From positions 1 through 41,475 of the forward strand of contig JAPSKP010000024.1 in assembly GCA_031181585.1 (NCBI GenBank): a DNA stretch of 41,475 bases. Direction: 5' to 3'. The position numbers were made by a program, and so were the translations under genes. Position 1 is the stretch's first letter. The number at the start of each line of letters is the position of its first letter. The notes beneath the pieces are model-generated. The model saw only the letters and a program-made list of their open reading frames with translations. It ran no database searches and had not been told where the DNA came from. Below, in pieces: positions 11,982 to 20,880 of the stretch. The stretch comes from Lysinibacillus sp. (GTDB lineage Bacteria; Bacillota; Bacilli; Bacillales_A; Planococcaceae).

Positions 11982-14009
11982 TTAATCTCGTTTTGGATCT
12001 TCATCGATACCTTGCTGTTTTTTAAGCTCTGGTCCCGGTTTTGGTAAATCCACAACTGATGGCTCCTGCTCTTTACCAAGAACATCATTGTTAATAGTAG
12101 GTGTGCCCGCTACCTCAATTGTCGGTTCTACCGTATTTTCTTTTGCTTGATTTTCTTTCATAAGCTTTACCGATTCGGGTGGTAATTCACCATGATCACG
12201 TAAATGCTCGATTTCTTCCGAATTTAATGTTTCTTTCTCCATTAAAGTATTGGCAATCAAATCAAGTAAATCACGGCGATCCGTTAAAATTTGACGTGTA
12301 CGCTCGTATTGTTCTCCTACGATACGCTGTACTTCCTGGTCAATTTCATAAGCAATTTGATCAGAATAGTTTTGGTCTGTATTGAAATCGCGTCCTAAGA
12401 ACGGATTTCCGCCCGAGCTTGAGCTAAATTGAGTTGCTCCAATTTTATCACTCATACCGTACTCTGTAACCATCGCACGTGCAATGCTAGTTACTTTCTG
12501 GAAGTCATTATGCGCACCTGTTGAAACTTCACCAAGTACGATTTCTTCTGCTACACGACCACCTAAAAGTCCCGCAATACGGTCCAATAGCTCTTGCTTC
12601 GTCGTGAAGAAACGTTCTTCCTTCGGTAACATAATTGCATAACCACCAGCTTGGCCACGAGGCACGATTGTTACTTTATGCACTGTATCCGCTTCATCTA
12701 GCATTAAACCGACAACTACGTGACCTGCTTCATGGAATGAAACAAGCTTTTTCTCTTTTGCAGAGTAAACGCGGCTCGTTTTTGCCGGACCAGCAATAAC
12801 CCGGTCAGAAGCTTCATCAATATCAATCATAGTAATGGTTTTCTTATTTTTACGAGCTGCTACAAGCGCTGCTTCATTTAATAAGTTTTCTAAATCTGCA
12901 CCCGAGAACCCTGGAGTACGTTGTGCCACCGCTGATAAATCCACTGTATCTGAAAGTGGTTTATTACGTGCATGCACCTTTAGAATTTGTTCACGTCCTT
13001 TTACATCTGGGTGACCCACTGTAATTTGACGGTCAAAACGGCCTGGACGTAGTAACGCTTTATCCAGGATGTCTGGGCGGTTAGTTGCAGCGATGATAAT
13101 AATACCTTCGTTTTCACCAAATCCGTCCATTTCAACAAGCAATTGGTTCAATGTCTGTTCACGTTCATCGTGACCGCCGCCTAAGCCGGCCCCACGCTGA
13201 CGACCAACAGCATCAATTTCATCAATGAAGATGATACATGGTGCATTTTTCTTCGCATTTTCGAATAAGTCACGAACACGCGATGCACCAACACCGACGA
13301 ACATTTCTACGAAGTCAGAACCTGAAATCGAGAAGAACGGTACGCCAGCTTCCCCTGCTACTGCACGAGCAAGTAACGTTTTACCCGTACCAGGAGGACC
13401 TACTAATAAAATTCCCTTTGGAATACGAGCTCCAATTTCAGTGAATTTACGGTGGTCTTTTAAGAACTCTACAACTTCGACAAGCTCTGCTTTTTCTTCA
13501 TCAGCGCCAGCTACATCTGTAAAGCGAACTTTTTTCTTTTGGTCATCGTAAAGTTTTGCTTTCGATTTACCAAAGTTCATCACTTTATTACCGCCGCCTT
13601 GAGATTGGCTCAATAGGAAGAAGAATAAAATAATGATGATAATGAACGGGATGATGCCAGTAAAGAACTGAACCCAGCCGCTCGTTTCTGGTGCCTTTTC
13701 CCATGTAACATCTGGATATGCCTGCTCAAGATTCGTCAAGCGGTCCATTAATGTCTGGTTATTTTGAGGCAGATTAACAGTAAATGTCTCTCCCTCTTCA
13801 GCACCTTTCATTTTGCCTTCTACAACGTATACGCCACTATCCGGCTGGATTGTCGCCGAATCGATCGTATCCTCGTCCAAGGCCTGTAAAAACTCGTGAT
13901 ACGTAAGATCTTCGGTTGGAGTATTTCCCCCGTTGAATGTGCCAAAAATCCCGATAATTACGAGAAAGATTAACAAATAAAATATGGTGTATCGAAATAT
14001 TCGATTCAT
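11982..14009 (-). CDS. ftsH: ATP-dependent zinc metalloprotease FtsH
   Basis: Membrane-bound hexameric AAA+ protease that degrades misfolded membrane proteins and regulators; needed for normal sporulation in B. subtilis. The 675-residue protein has two membrane segments (about residues 5-25 and 108-132, the latter [17 protein letters not shown]), an extracytoplasmic loop between them, Walker A GPPGTGKT (about 203-210), Walker [10 protein letters not shown], the SRH arginines ([10 protein letters not shown]) and the zinc site HEAGH (about 425). ATG at 14009 has GAGGAGG upstream. The charged tail ([10 protein letters not shown] onward) is longer than in some homologues and low in complexity. 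Confidence 0.98.
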   Translation of the reverse strand: MNRIFRYTIFYLLIFLVIIGIFGTFNGGNTPTEDLTYHEFLQALDEDTIDSATIQPDSGVYVVEGKMKGAEEGETFTVNLPQNNQTLMDRLTNLEQAYPDVTWEKAPETSGWVQFFTGIIPFIIIIILFFFLLSQSQGGGNKVMNFGKSKAKLYDDQKKKVRFTDVAGADEEKAELVEVVEFLKDHRKFTEIGARIPKGILLVGPPGTGKTLLARAVAGEAGVPFFSISGSDFVEMFVGVGASRVRDLFENAKKNAPCIIFIDEIDAVGRQRGAGLGGGHDEREQTLNQLLVEMDGFGENEGIIIIAATNRPDILDKALLRPGRFDRQITVGHPDVKGREQILKVHARNKPLSDTVDLSAVAQRTPGFSGADLENLLNEAALVAARKNKKTITMIDIDEASDRVIAGPAKTSRVYSAKEKKLVSFHEAGHVVVGLMLDEADTVHKVTIVPRGQAGGYAIMLPKEERFFTTKQELLDRIAGLLGGRVAEEIVLGEVSTGAHNDFQKVTSIARAMVTEYGMSDKIGATQFSSSSGGNPFLGRDFNTDQNYSDQIAYEIDQEVQRIVGEQYERTRQILTDRRDLLDLIANTLMEKETLNSEEIEHLRDHGELPPESVKLMKENQAKENTVEPTIEVAGTPTINNDVLGKEQEPSVVDLPKPGPELKKQQGIDEDPKRD

Positions 14010-14050
14010 CCCCAGCCTCCTCACAACATTACAGAAAAACTATAAGTAAA

Positions 14051-14080
14051 ATCTTAACATACGATGATTTCCACATACAA
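14051..14080 (-). promoter_or_regulatory. Candidate promoter of ftsH
   Basis: TTGTAT (14080-14075), an 18-bp spacer and TAAGAT (14056-14051) on the minus strand, about 40 nt before the ftsH start. Only a moderate match to sigma-A. Confidence 0.4.
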
Positions 14081-14143
14081 CGAAAAGCCCTAGATAAAAT
14101 GTGTTTTGCACGATTTTTGTCGAAATCGTTACACGTATTTTAC

Positions 14144-14686
14144 TTAAAAGGAGTAAACTTCTCGCTTCAGAATCCCGATGTAAGGTAAATTACGATATTT
14201 TTCTGCGTAATCTAAACCATAACCAACTACAAAACCATCTGGTACTTCAAAACCAACAATATCCGCCTTCAGATCGACCTTTCGTCCTGATGGCTTATCT
14301 AAAAGCGTAACGATGCGAATCGTTTTCGCTTTACGATACTTGAATAAATCCACTAAGTAGCTCAATGTTAAGCCGCTATCAATGATGTCCTCGATAATGA
14401 TGACATCCCGGCCTTCCACACTTGTATTCAAGTCCTTTAAGATTTTTACTTCTCCAGAAGATACTGTTGCATTGCCGTAACTCGAAACATCCATAAAATC
14501 AAGTTCAACATAGGAATCGAAACGTTTCATCAAGTCCGTCATGAATGGCATTGCACCCTTCAGTACGCCGACAGCCAGCGGGAAATCGCTTTTATAAAGC
14601 TCTGTCAACTCCGCACCCAATTCTTTAATACGTTCCTGGATTTGGTCTTCCGTAATCATAATTTTTTCAATATCATTCTGAATCAT
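14144..14686 (-). CDS. hpt: Hypoxanthine phosphoribosyltransferase
   Basis: Purine salvage: joins hypoxanthine or guanine to PRPP to give IMP or GMP. The 180-residue type I PRTase has the PRPP-binding motif [16 protein letters not shown] (about residues 95-110), the flexible-loop segment SSYGNAT, and [19 protein letters not shown] near the C-terminus. Two adjacent ATGs (14689, 14686) are possible; the second is eight bases from GAGGAGG. Starts inside the tilS 3' end (14-nt overlap), so the pair is coupled. Confidence 0.96.
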   Translation of the reverse strand: MIQNDIEKIMITEDQIQERIKELGAELTELYKSDFPLAVGVLKGAMPFMTDLMKRFDSYVELDFMDVSSYGNATVSSGEVKILKDLNTSVEGRDVIIIEDIIDSGLTLSYLVDLFKYRKAKTIRIVTLLDKPSGRKVDLKADIVGFEVPDGFVVGYGLDYAEKYRNLPYIGILKREVYSF

Positions 14687-16121
14687 CATTGATTCCTCCT
14701 CGAGATTGTTCAAACGTTCCAGCCTCATCCCGGTCGATAATGAACACCCAGTCATCATCAACCCGTCTTGTTCTGGAAAATTTATTACTTACACGTAATC
14801 CTAGCACTGCCAATATGTCATTGTGAACATCAACGAGTAGCGGCCACTCATCTCGCTTAGCAAGAGGAACCTTTTCGTCTATAAAGAGGCGGGATAAACG
14901 CTTTGGCATAGTCATGCCTGGAAGCTGTATTCGGTCTCCCTCTTCGCGAGTTCTTACGCGTAATGGAAAGGATACCTTTTCGGCGCTGCAATAAAATACT
15001 TGCGCCTCGTCACTTTGTAGCGCGGTCATTTGAGAGGGTTCTCCTATGTACACACGAACATCCATCATCTCATTCCATTCGTTTACAGTAAGCTCGCAGG
15101 GGAAAAAGGATAATTTTTCCTGCTCTTGATGGAATAACACTTTGCCATATTGCCTGCTTACCCGAAATGAATCCGGCAAATTCAACATGGCATTCCCGTT
15201 TTGCGTCTGGAATAAATTCAAAATGGACGTACATAATGCATGACGCTGAAACGTGCTTGTATCGTTATAAAGATAGTTTAATAGTATTAAAATGAGCCTT
15301 CTTTGTAAAGCAAGTGGCTCGTTTATAAAGGGATGAATTTCAACTTCATAGCAATTTTCGGCCTTTTTTGTGACTAAACGGTCAAAAGCTTGTTGAGCGA
15401 GCCCCTGTAAATACGCCTGATCTTGTGCAACCTGCAGCGATAATTGAACAGCATGCTGTGCGGCAGCGGCATTTTCTGCCTTTAAGAGAGGTACAATATG
15501 ATGACGGAACCTATTACGTGTGTAGTCATCCTTCTCATTACTTGCATCTTCCCTGTAATCAATACTACCTTTTTTTAAATATTCCCTTATCTCTTCTTTT
15601 GTAACCATTAAAAATGGACGAATTACATGGCCATTTTCAAATGGACGGTTCACCTGGATCCCCATCATACCTGTGACACTCCCTGCCTTGGCAAGCGCCA
15701 TCAGGATAGATTCTAATTGATCATCCGCATGATGTGCTGTTACCAGCTTCCTTATATCGTGCTCCTTCATAACAGAAGCAAAATAAGCATAACGCTCTTG
15801 CCTGCAGACCGCCTGGGAATTCCCTCCCTGCTCTTTTAAAATAGCCGGTATTGGAACCCCTGTACTGAAGCAGGGAATGTTGCGGGCTGCACAAAAAGCC
15901 TCCACAAACTTTCTATCTCCTTCTGATTGCTCTCCGCGAAGCATGTGATCTACATGTACCGCGTATAGCTCAATATGTAATACTTCCTTATTCCGATCAA
16001 AAAAATGGAGAAGCGCCATTGAGTCGACGCCCCCCGAACAAGCGACGAGAAGCCGGTCTCCCCGGTTTATCAAATGCTCGTCCTTGATAAACGCCAGTAC
16101 CTTTTTCTCGAATCCTCTCAT
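14673..16121 (-). CDS. tilS: tRNA(Ile)-lysidine synthase
   Basis: Converts C34 of the CAU-anticodon tRNA-Ile to lysidine so it reads AUA; essential in most bacteria. The 482-residue protein has the N-terminal PP-loop [13 protein letters not shown] (about residues 30-42), [12 protein letters not shown], and the C-terminal TilS domain ([24 protein letters not shown], about 415-440). AAGGTG precedes ATG at 16121. It follows spoIIE by 12 nt; in B. subtilis yabS and yabT lie between these two, and both are absent here. Confidence 0.97.
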   Translation of the reverse strand: MRGFEKKVLAFIKDEHLINRGDRLLVACSGGVDSMALLHFFDRNKEVLHIELYAVHVDHMLRGEQSEGDRKFVEAFCAARNIPCFSTGVPIPAILKEQGGNSQAVCRQERYAYFASVMKEHDIRKLVTAHHADDQLESILMALAKAGSVTGMMGIQVNRPFENGHVIRPFLMVTKEEIREYLKKGSIDYREDASNEKDDYTRNRFRHHIVPLLKAENAAAAQHAVQLSLQVAQDQAYLQGLAQQAFDRLVTKKAENCYEVEIHPFINEPLALQRRLILILLNYLYNDTSTFQRHALCTSILNLFQTQNGNAMLNLPDSFRVSRQYGKVLFHQEQEKLSFFPCELTVNEWNEMMDVRVYIGEPSQMTALQSDEAQVFYCSAEKVSFPLRVRTREEGDRIQLPGMTMPKRLSRLFIDEKVPLAKRDEWPLLVDVHNDILAVLGLRVSNKFSRTRRVDDDWVFIIDRDEAGTFEQSRGGINDDSE

Positions 16122-16133
16122 CTTTTCACCTTC

Positions 16134-18485
16134 TTATACTAAATTTAATACCGACCACTCCGGGTTAATATGCTTTATTTTACAGGCAATGACCGTACAA
16201 TCATCGTCTATATCAAACATACGCTTATATTGGGCCATTACATCGTACAATAACACATCGGCTGAAAGATGTGGTTTATTTGTCTGTTTTAGCAGCTTCA
16301 AGAAAGCAGTTTCCTGTTTACTCCAGTTATTCGTTCCTTCAAATAAGCCATCTGAGGCCATAATAATTATATCATCTGCCATCAGGCGAAGCGATTCCGT
16401 TTCAATAGAGAAGGTAGGCATCATCCCTACCGGAGCGGCGTTGCCTTCAATTTTCAGAACGTCTCTCCCCCGCAGAATATAGGTAGCAATCCCTCCTGCT
16501 TTCCAGGACCAGAGCGAGCCGTGCTGAAGATCAACAAGTGCAAAATCAATTGTGGCATAGATATCACTGTCGCGCTTGAGAGACATAACATAATGGATGG
16601 TATGCATGGCTGTCTCTGGATCCATATTGTACGTCAAGCATTCCCGCAGCATCCGGATGAGTGTATCACTCTCCTTACGGGCACGCCGATCTTGTCCCAT
16701 TCCGTCGGACAGCATAACAGCCGTTAGTCCCTCATGAATCGGAAACAGTGCATGAGCATCCCCCGATGTTTGATACTTGGCTTGACTGTAAATCCCCTGC
16801 TCCATAGTGAAGCGAACAGATGATTTCACACGTACCTCTACATAAGGAAATGGTACCTCCTTATAATCAATACGGTCTACATAAAACGGTTCTGAAAATC
16901 GCTCGTACAGCATCGGGAGCAATACCCGCTCACCGAGCTCCGTTACCTGTTCAGCCTTTTCTGCTGTAATGGAGCAGACGATACGGCGTCTCCCCACCTC
17001 ATTAGACAATATATCCACTTGAAAGCAATTCAACTGTGCACTTTGAAGCTGTTCAAGCAATTCATTTTCCATCGATTGAAACGTTACAGATTCGTCCTGC
17101 ATTTGCTGCAGCAGCCCATTCAAATGATGGCTTACATCCTGTAGCTGTAAGGCAATCATTTTTTTTCCGTGGAAAAGCTGATTATTCATCTGCTCATTGT
17201 ATAATACCCGCTCCAGCTCCTGCAGCAGCTTTGAAGATTTAATACATTTTCCTTTTAACAATTCTTCTGCTTGTACAGTAGCAACTGTTTTTCTAGAGGC
17301 CCTCGCCCTGTAATATTGTGAAATGGGCTCCACAATATTCTTCTCTTCTCCCCAACAATGGTCGTACCTGAAGCATTCTTGGCATATATTGCAAGGCTGC
17401 AGGCTTTTTGGAGCAGCAGACTGCTCAGTGAAACGATCAAATACCAGATCCTTCATGAAAAAAACAAACTGTTGGAACTGCTCGATTGTTTGGGCCATAT
17501 TATTCGTTAGCCATTCCTGCCGCCTTACTAATACCTCTTCTCGTTTCGGATAAAAAAGTACCCGCATCTTCTCTAATACAGAGCGGTTGATCAAAAGGAA
17601 CAAGAGGGTCGCAGTAGCAATGGAAGCAAAATAAACAATGTCCAGCGGTAATGTCGCATCATAGAAAAAAAAGAAAATACTTGGGGCTATACCGCTAAAG
17701 GCAATACCGATTCTTCCCATTCTCATACTGCTTCCGGCGAAGACTCCGGTCAGTGCATAGAGAGCCAGCATGCCTGTAAATGAAAGCTCGGCCATCCCTA
17801 CGATCGTCCCTAATATCGTAGCAATGATTGTAGATAATGTAACGCCGCCTACAAATGCAGCAACATAAATGAAAAGGTGAAGAGAGATAATAGCTAAATT
17901 AAAGATGGAAAATGAAAAGGCTGACATGCCTGTTAATATGGCAGCTAGGATGAAAAACGCAGCTCCAGCTCGTTCATATGTCCATTCTGCCGCCCAAAAG
18001 CGATATGGAGGCAGCAGCGTGAAGTGCAGGAAAATCGTCATAAGCGTTGCAAGTACTACCTCACAAGCAATATAAAATCGAATGTCTGACGGCGGCCATC
18101 CCATATAAACAATGCACTGCCACCCAACTTGGACAAGAAGGGTCGCCAGCATCACAAGTACAGGTAATGGCAGCTTCCTGATTTTTTTTAATAACTGATA
18201 AACACAAATCTGCAAACAAACAATAACCAATTGCCCGAACCCAAGCGTTAAAGTACCAACCAATCCTCCGATCAATGTCGGCCATTTCACATGCTGATAA
18301 CGCAGATTTACAACCGCCCAAAATGGGACAAAAAACGGGACTGCTGCTCCGAAAAAGACGGACTTCGCTAAAAAGAAACTGACGCCTAAAAAAGTGAGCT
18401 GTAGTAAAAAAGCAAGTTTCTTGTCATTTCCTATCACTTGCTCACCATCTAAGTTCGATAATTGACGTAAAGCTTGTGTTGTCAC
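16134..18485 (-). CDS. spoIIE: Stage II sporulation protein E, SpoIIAA-P phosphatase
   Basis: Dephosphorylates the anti-anti-sigma factor SpoIIAA in the forespore, releasing sigma-F, and also associates with the polar division septum. The 783-residue protein has about ten membrane segments in its first 300 residues, a central oligomerisation/FtsZ-interaction region (about 320-560, with the cysteine cluster CNICQECFRYDHCWG), and a C-terminal PP2C phosphatase domain (about 575-780; EGLTAVMLSDGMGQDRRARK, ADDIIIMASDGLFEG with metal-binding aspartates). GTG at 18485 is taken because GGGGGAGG is seven bases upstream; a TTG one codon earlier is too close. Own Spo0A-type promoter. Confidence 0.97.
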   Translation of the reverse strand: MTTQALRQLSNLDGEQVIGNDKKLAFLLQLTFLGVSFFLAKSVFFGAAVPFFVPFWAVVNLRYQHVKWPTLIGGLVGTLTLGFGQLVIVCLQICVYQLLKKIRKLPLPVLVMLATLLVQVGWQCIVYMGWPPSDIRFYIACEVVLATLMTIFLHFTLLPPYRFWAAEWTYERAGAAFFILAAILTGMSAFSFSIFNLAIISLHLFIYVAAFVGGVTLSTIIATILGTIVGMAELSFTGMLALYALTGVFAGSSMRMGRIGIAFSGIAPSIFFFFYDATLPLDIVYFASIATATLLFLLINRSVLEKMRVLFYPKREEVLVRRQEWLTNNMAQTIEQFQQFVFFMKDLVFDRFTEQSAAPKSLQPCNICQECFRYDHCWGEEKNIVEPISQYYRARASRKTVATVQAEELLKGKCIKSSKLLQELERVLYNEQMNNQLFHGKKMIALQLQDVSHHLNGLLQQMQDESVTFQSMENELLEQLQSAQLNCFQVDILSNEVGRRRIVCSITAEKAEQVTELGERVLLPMLYERFSEPFYVDRIDYKEVPFPYVEVRVKSSVRFTMEQGIYSQAKYQTSGDAHALFPIHEGLTAVMLSDGMGQDRRARKESDTLIRMLRECLTYNMDPETAMHTIHYVMSLKRDSDIYATIDFALVDLQHGSLWSWKAGGIATYILRGRDVLKIEGNAAPVGMMPTFSIETESLRLMADDIIIMASDGLFEGTNNWSKQETAFLKLLKQTNKPHLSADVLLYDVMAQYKRMFDIDDDCTVIACKIKHINPEWSVLNLV

Positions 18486-18514
18486 CAATTTTCCTCCCCC
18501 TTTATATGGGGTCT

Positions 18515-18580
18515 ATTATAAGAAAATGATGCGATGAATTTTGTCTGTTTGTATCATTGTCTTCAAAAAATTGTTCGACG
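18515..18580 (-). promoter_or_regulatory. Spo0A-type promoter of spoIIE
   Basis: A perfect TATAAT (18520-18515) lies about 30 nt before the spoIIE start. No -35 sits at 17 bp, but CAGACA (18547-18542) lies at 21-bp spacing, the unusual spacing known for Spo0A-activated sigma-A promoters of spoIIE and spoIIG. CGTCGAA (18580-18574) is a 6/7 match to the 0A box TGNCGAA. Assignment as Spo0A-dependent is inference. Confidence 0.6.
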
Positions 18581-18633
18581 AAAATGCTGACATTGTGATA
18601 AATAAATACATAAGATTTTTATTAAATAATTGC

Positions 18634-18662
18634 TTGACACTTTTGGTGATCGCTAGTAATAT
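18634..18662 (+). promoter_or_regulatory. Sigma-A promoter of the tRNA pair
   Basis: TTGACA (18634-18639), 17-bp spacer, TAATAT (18657-18662), about 20 nt before tRNA-Met. It is divergent from the spoIIE promoter. Confidence 0.88.
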
Positions 18663-18681
18663 AGTCTTTGTTGTTAATTTT

Positions 18682-18758
18682 GGCGGCGTAGCTCAGCTGG
18701 CTAGAGCGTACGGTTCATACCCGTAAGGTCGGGGGTTCGATCCCCTCTGCCGCCACCA
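18682..18758 (+). tRNA. tRNA-Met (CAT), elongator
   Basis: A 77-nt cloverleaf with CCA encoded. Acceptor GGCGGCG pairs with TGCCGCC (one G-U), anticodon stem TACGG/CCGTA encloses the loop TTCATAC with anticodon CAT, and the T arm is GGGGG-TTCGATC-CCCTC. The G1-C72 pair and overall similarity to Bacillus elongator tRNA-Met argue against initiator or lysidine-modified tRNA-Ile. It is on the opposite strand to the surrounding protein genes. Confidence 0.95.
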
Positions 18759-18760
18759 AC

Positions 18761-18832
18761 GGCCCGTTGGTCAAGTGGTTAAGACACCGCCCTTTCACGG
18801 CGGTAACACGGGTTCGAATCCCGTACGGGTCA
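18761..18832 (+). tRNA. tRNA-Glu (TTC)
   Basis: A 72-nt cloverleaf two bases after tRNA-Met. Acceptor GGCCCGT pairs with ACGGGTC (one G-U), anticodon stem CCGCC/GGCGG encloses CTTTCAC (anticodon TTC), T loop TTCGAAT. CCA is not encoded (TATC follows), so it needs CCA addition, unlike its neighbour. Confidence 0.95.
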
Positions 18833-18840
18833 TATCAAAA

Positions 18841-18875
18841 GCGTAGGACGATTTTAGATCGTTCTACGCTTTTTT
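18841..18875 (+). terminator. Terminator of the tRNA unit
   Basis: A 12-bp stem (18841-18852 with 18858-18869, one G-U, loop TTTAG) followed by six T residues on the plus strand. The vmlR stop at 18877 faces it, and four T residues follow on the minus strand, so it may act in both directions. Confidence 0.9.
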
Positions 18876-18876
18876 A

Positions 18877-20481
18877 TTATTTCAATGCATTGATTCTTTT
18901 TGTCAGTTCTAGGAACTTTGCATCTAATTCTGCATATTCTTCATCTTTATTCGTCAATATACTCAGCTTTCCTAGTACATGCTGACGTTCGTTTTCAAGC
19001 TTCATCCGCAGTTCCTCTTTCTCATCTATCCCTTTTTGCGGCATTTTGCGCTCCGGCTCACTTAATTTTATCTCAGCCTTTGTGACTTTTTGCCGGAAAT
19101 AACGATCATGTGAGACGACAATCAACGTACAAGGATAATGGACCAATGTTCTTTCCAATTGTTCACGAGAAGGAAGATCAAGATGGTTCGTCGGTTCATC
19201 CAGCAGCAGAACATCTGTCTCATTCAAAATGTATTGCATAAGCTTACATTTCACCCGCTCACCCATACTCATATTCTCAATCGGCTCTTCCCACTGAAGA
19301 TGGCTAAAACCAAGTTGTGACATAACTGTTTGTACTTTGCTGCGTTCTTCAAACGTTTCCCGCACAAACAGCTGTGCTGGCGTGGAGTGAAGTGGAAGAT
19401 CAAATACCTGCTGTGACAGGTAGCCAATTGTTGCTGTTGGAGAACGCCATACAGTTCCTTCTGTAGGCTCTATCTCCCCTGTCAGCAATTTCAAAAGAGT
19501 GGTTTTGCCGCTTCCATTGTCACCACTAATAGCAATACGCTCTCCTTTTTGAACCGTTAAATAAAGGCTTCTGAATAATGTTTTTTCGTTAAAGGCTACT
19601 TTGGCATTCTTCAATTCAAACAAACGCCTTCCCTGCTTCTTCTTCCCCTGAAAATCAAAGAACACCTCTTGCTCTTGCTTTACTTCATCTACCTTTTCCT
19701 TCTGCAGCTGCTTTTCCAGAAGCTTACGCTTAGACTTAATTTGTGCATCCGTTCTCTTTGCTTTTACACGGTGATATTCTTTAAAACCTTCCTGCTTTGT
19801 GGACTCTCTATGTGCTTTTTGTGACCATGACGTCAATTCACCGATTTGCTTTTCAATTTGCTCTACTTTTTTCTGCTGCTTTTCATAAGCTGCCTGTTGA
19901 GCCTTTTTCCTTTCGTCCCTTACATTGATATAATGGGAGTAATTCCCTTCCTGTTCGGCAATCCTCTGTTCTTCAATTGACCAAATTTTCGTCGCGACCT
20001 CATCTAAAAAGTGCCGATCATGTGAGACAACAATCATCGTTCCTTCGAAACTTTTCATTTCCTTGATGAGATGAGCAACAGAGGATTCATCCAAATGGTT
20101 GGTCGGCTCATCCAAAAGAAGTAGTTCTGCTTTTTTTGAAAATCCTTCGGCAAGGCGCCACTTTAGCTGTTGTCCCCCGCTTAGCAGTTCGTATGGTAAT
20201 TCCGGGATATGCCAATCGCGCATTAAAGGCAAATAGTTTCCTTTATAGGCTTCCCTTTCTTGTTCAACCATTTGTATAGATACGTTTTTCCGCCAATTCA
20301 GCTGGTTTTCAGCTTCTTTTAATTCTCCCTTAATAGCGGCAAGCAGCAAAGATTTCCCTGCTCCATTGCGGCCAATGACACCAATGATTTCCCGCTCCTT
20401 TACTGTCAAGTCTGCCTCTTTAAAGAGAAGACGTTCTCCTGCCTCTAATGTTAAATGCTCAATTCGCAGTAGTTCTTTCAT
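18877..20481 (-). CDS. vmlR: ABC-F ribosomal protection protein, VmlR type
   Basis: Antibiotic-resistance ABC-F ATPase, expected to bind the ribosomal E site and dislodge drugs of the virginiamycin M/lincosamide/pleuromutilin group. The 534-residue protein has two ABC domains: Walker A GRNGAGKS (about residues 37-44), LSGGQQLKWRLAEG and LLLLDEPTNHLD; then Walker A SGDNGSGKT, MSMGERVKCKLMQ and LLLDEPTNHLD. The basic interdomain linker (KQEGFKEYHRVKAKRTDAQI) closely resembles B. subtilis VmlR as I recall it. There are no membrane segments. ATG at 20481 follows AGGAGG. A long regulated leader lies upstream. It sits between yabR and the tRNAs, where B. subtilis has no such gene. The drug range cannot be read from sequence. 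Confidence 0.93.
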   Translation of the reverse strand: MKELLRIEHLTLEAGERLLFKEADLTVKEREIIGVIGRNGAGKSLLLAAIKGELKEAENQLNWRKNVSIQMVEQEREAYKGNYLPLMRDWHIPELPYELLSGGQQLKWRLAEGFSKKAELLLLDEPTNHLDESSVAHLIKEMKSFEGTMIVVSHDRHFLDEVATKIWSIEEQRIAEQEGNYSHYINVRDERKKAQQAAYEKQQKKVEQIEKQIGELTSWSQKAHRESTKQEGFKEYHRVKAKRTDAQIKSKRKLLEKQLQKEKVDEVKQEQEVFFDFQGKKKQGRRLFELKNAKVAFNEKTLFRSLYLTVQKGERIAISGDNGSGKTTLLKLLTGEIEPTEGTVWRSPTATIGYLSQQVFDLPLHSTPAQLFVRETFEERSKVQTVMSQLGFSHLQWEEPIENMSMGERVKCKLMQYILNETDVLLLDEPTNHLDLPSREQLERTLVHYPCTLIVVSHDRYFRQKVTKAEIKLSEPERKMPQKGIDEKEELRMKLENERQHVLGKLSILTNKDEEYAELDAKFLELTKRINALK

Positions 20482-20507
20482 GTTCATTCCTCCTGTAAAA
20501 TGGAGAG

Positions 20508-20539
20508 AAAAAAATCCCTCCAATTGTTTTGGAAGGATT
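20508..20539 (-). terminator. Attenuator terminator in the vmlR leader
   Basis: On the minus strand AATCCTTCC (20539-20531), a 9-nt loop and GGAGGGATT (20521-20513) form a 9-bp stem that runs into a seven-T stretch (20514-20508). It lies between the promoter and the vmlR start, so unrelieved it would stop transcription before the gene. Confidence 0.8.
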
Positions 20540-20609
20540 AGTCGGCAAATAAAACGGCAAAAAGAAGCCGTTTTTTATTCTTCATTTGGAAAATGGGCAG
20601 ACTAATCCT
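20533..20609 (-). promoter_or_regulatory. Antiterminator stem of the vmlR attenuator
   Basis: AGGATTAGTC (20609-20600) is perfectly complementary to GACTAATCCT (20543-20534). The 3' arm shares AATCCT with the 5' arm of the terminator, so the two stems exclude each other. Within it lies another hairpin (AAAACGGC/GCCGTTTT, about 20547-20573). Ribosome position on the leader ORF would choose between the states. Confidence 0.75.
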
Positions 20610-20675
20610 ATTTTGCTGAAACATTCGCTTTCGATTGTTCACGAAAATAAGATTAAAAGTCCATCTGTCACCCAT
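20538..20675 (-). CDS. vmlR leader peptide (upstream ORF)
   Basis: A 45-codon frame beginning MGDRWTFNLIFVNNRKR and ending LLFAVLFAD, preceded by GAAGGG three bases from the ATG (spacing short). It starts about 20 nt after the predicted transcription start and spans both arms of the antiterminator: codons 23-25 form its 5' arm and the TAA stop lies in the 3' arm. An internal ATG at codon 18 or 31 could be the real start. Function as a sensor peptide is inferred from position; leader ORFs of this sort are known for vmlR and erm genes. Confidence 0.6.
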   Translation of the reverse strand: MGDRWTFNLIFVNNRKRMFQQNRISLPIFQMKNKKRLLFAVLFAD

Positions 20676-20701
20676 CGTCCCTTCTATAAGTTCTTATACT
20701 T

Positions 20702-20730
20702 ACTATAATAATATATGAACAATTTGTCAC
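20702..20730 (-). promoter_or_regulatory. Sigma-A promoter of vmlR
   Basis: GTGACA (20730-20725), 17-bp spacer, TATAGT (20707-20702) on the minus strand. The implied 5' leader is about 215 nt, unusually long, and holds the upstream ORF and attenuator. Confidence 0.75.
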
Positions 20731-20880
20731 TCATTAGGAAACAATCCGTCCAAAATAGCCCAGTTGATGCTCATTTTATTTAAATATCTACAAAAATAGA
20801 TTTTTCCACCGGCAAATATAAGGGACAGCCTTTTTTTGTATCTCCCAGTCGATTATGATGGGAGGGGGAGGTTGGAAATT

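Noticed and set aside
18682-18758. tRNA with CAT anticodon as tRNA-Ile2 or initiator
   Set aside because: Acceptor and arms match elongator tRNA-Met; initiator lacks a Watson-Crick first pair and Ile2 has a different acceptor.
20538-20675. Similarity of FQMKN in the vmlR leader peptide to FQMRN of the ErmB leader
   Set aside because: Five residues recalled from memory are too few; likely chance.
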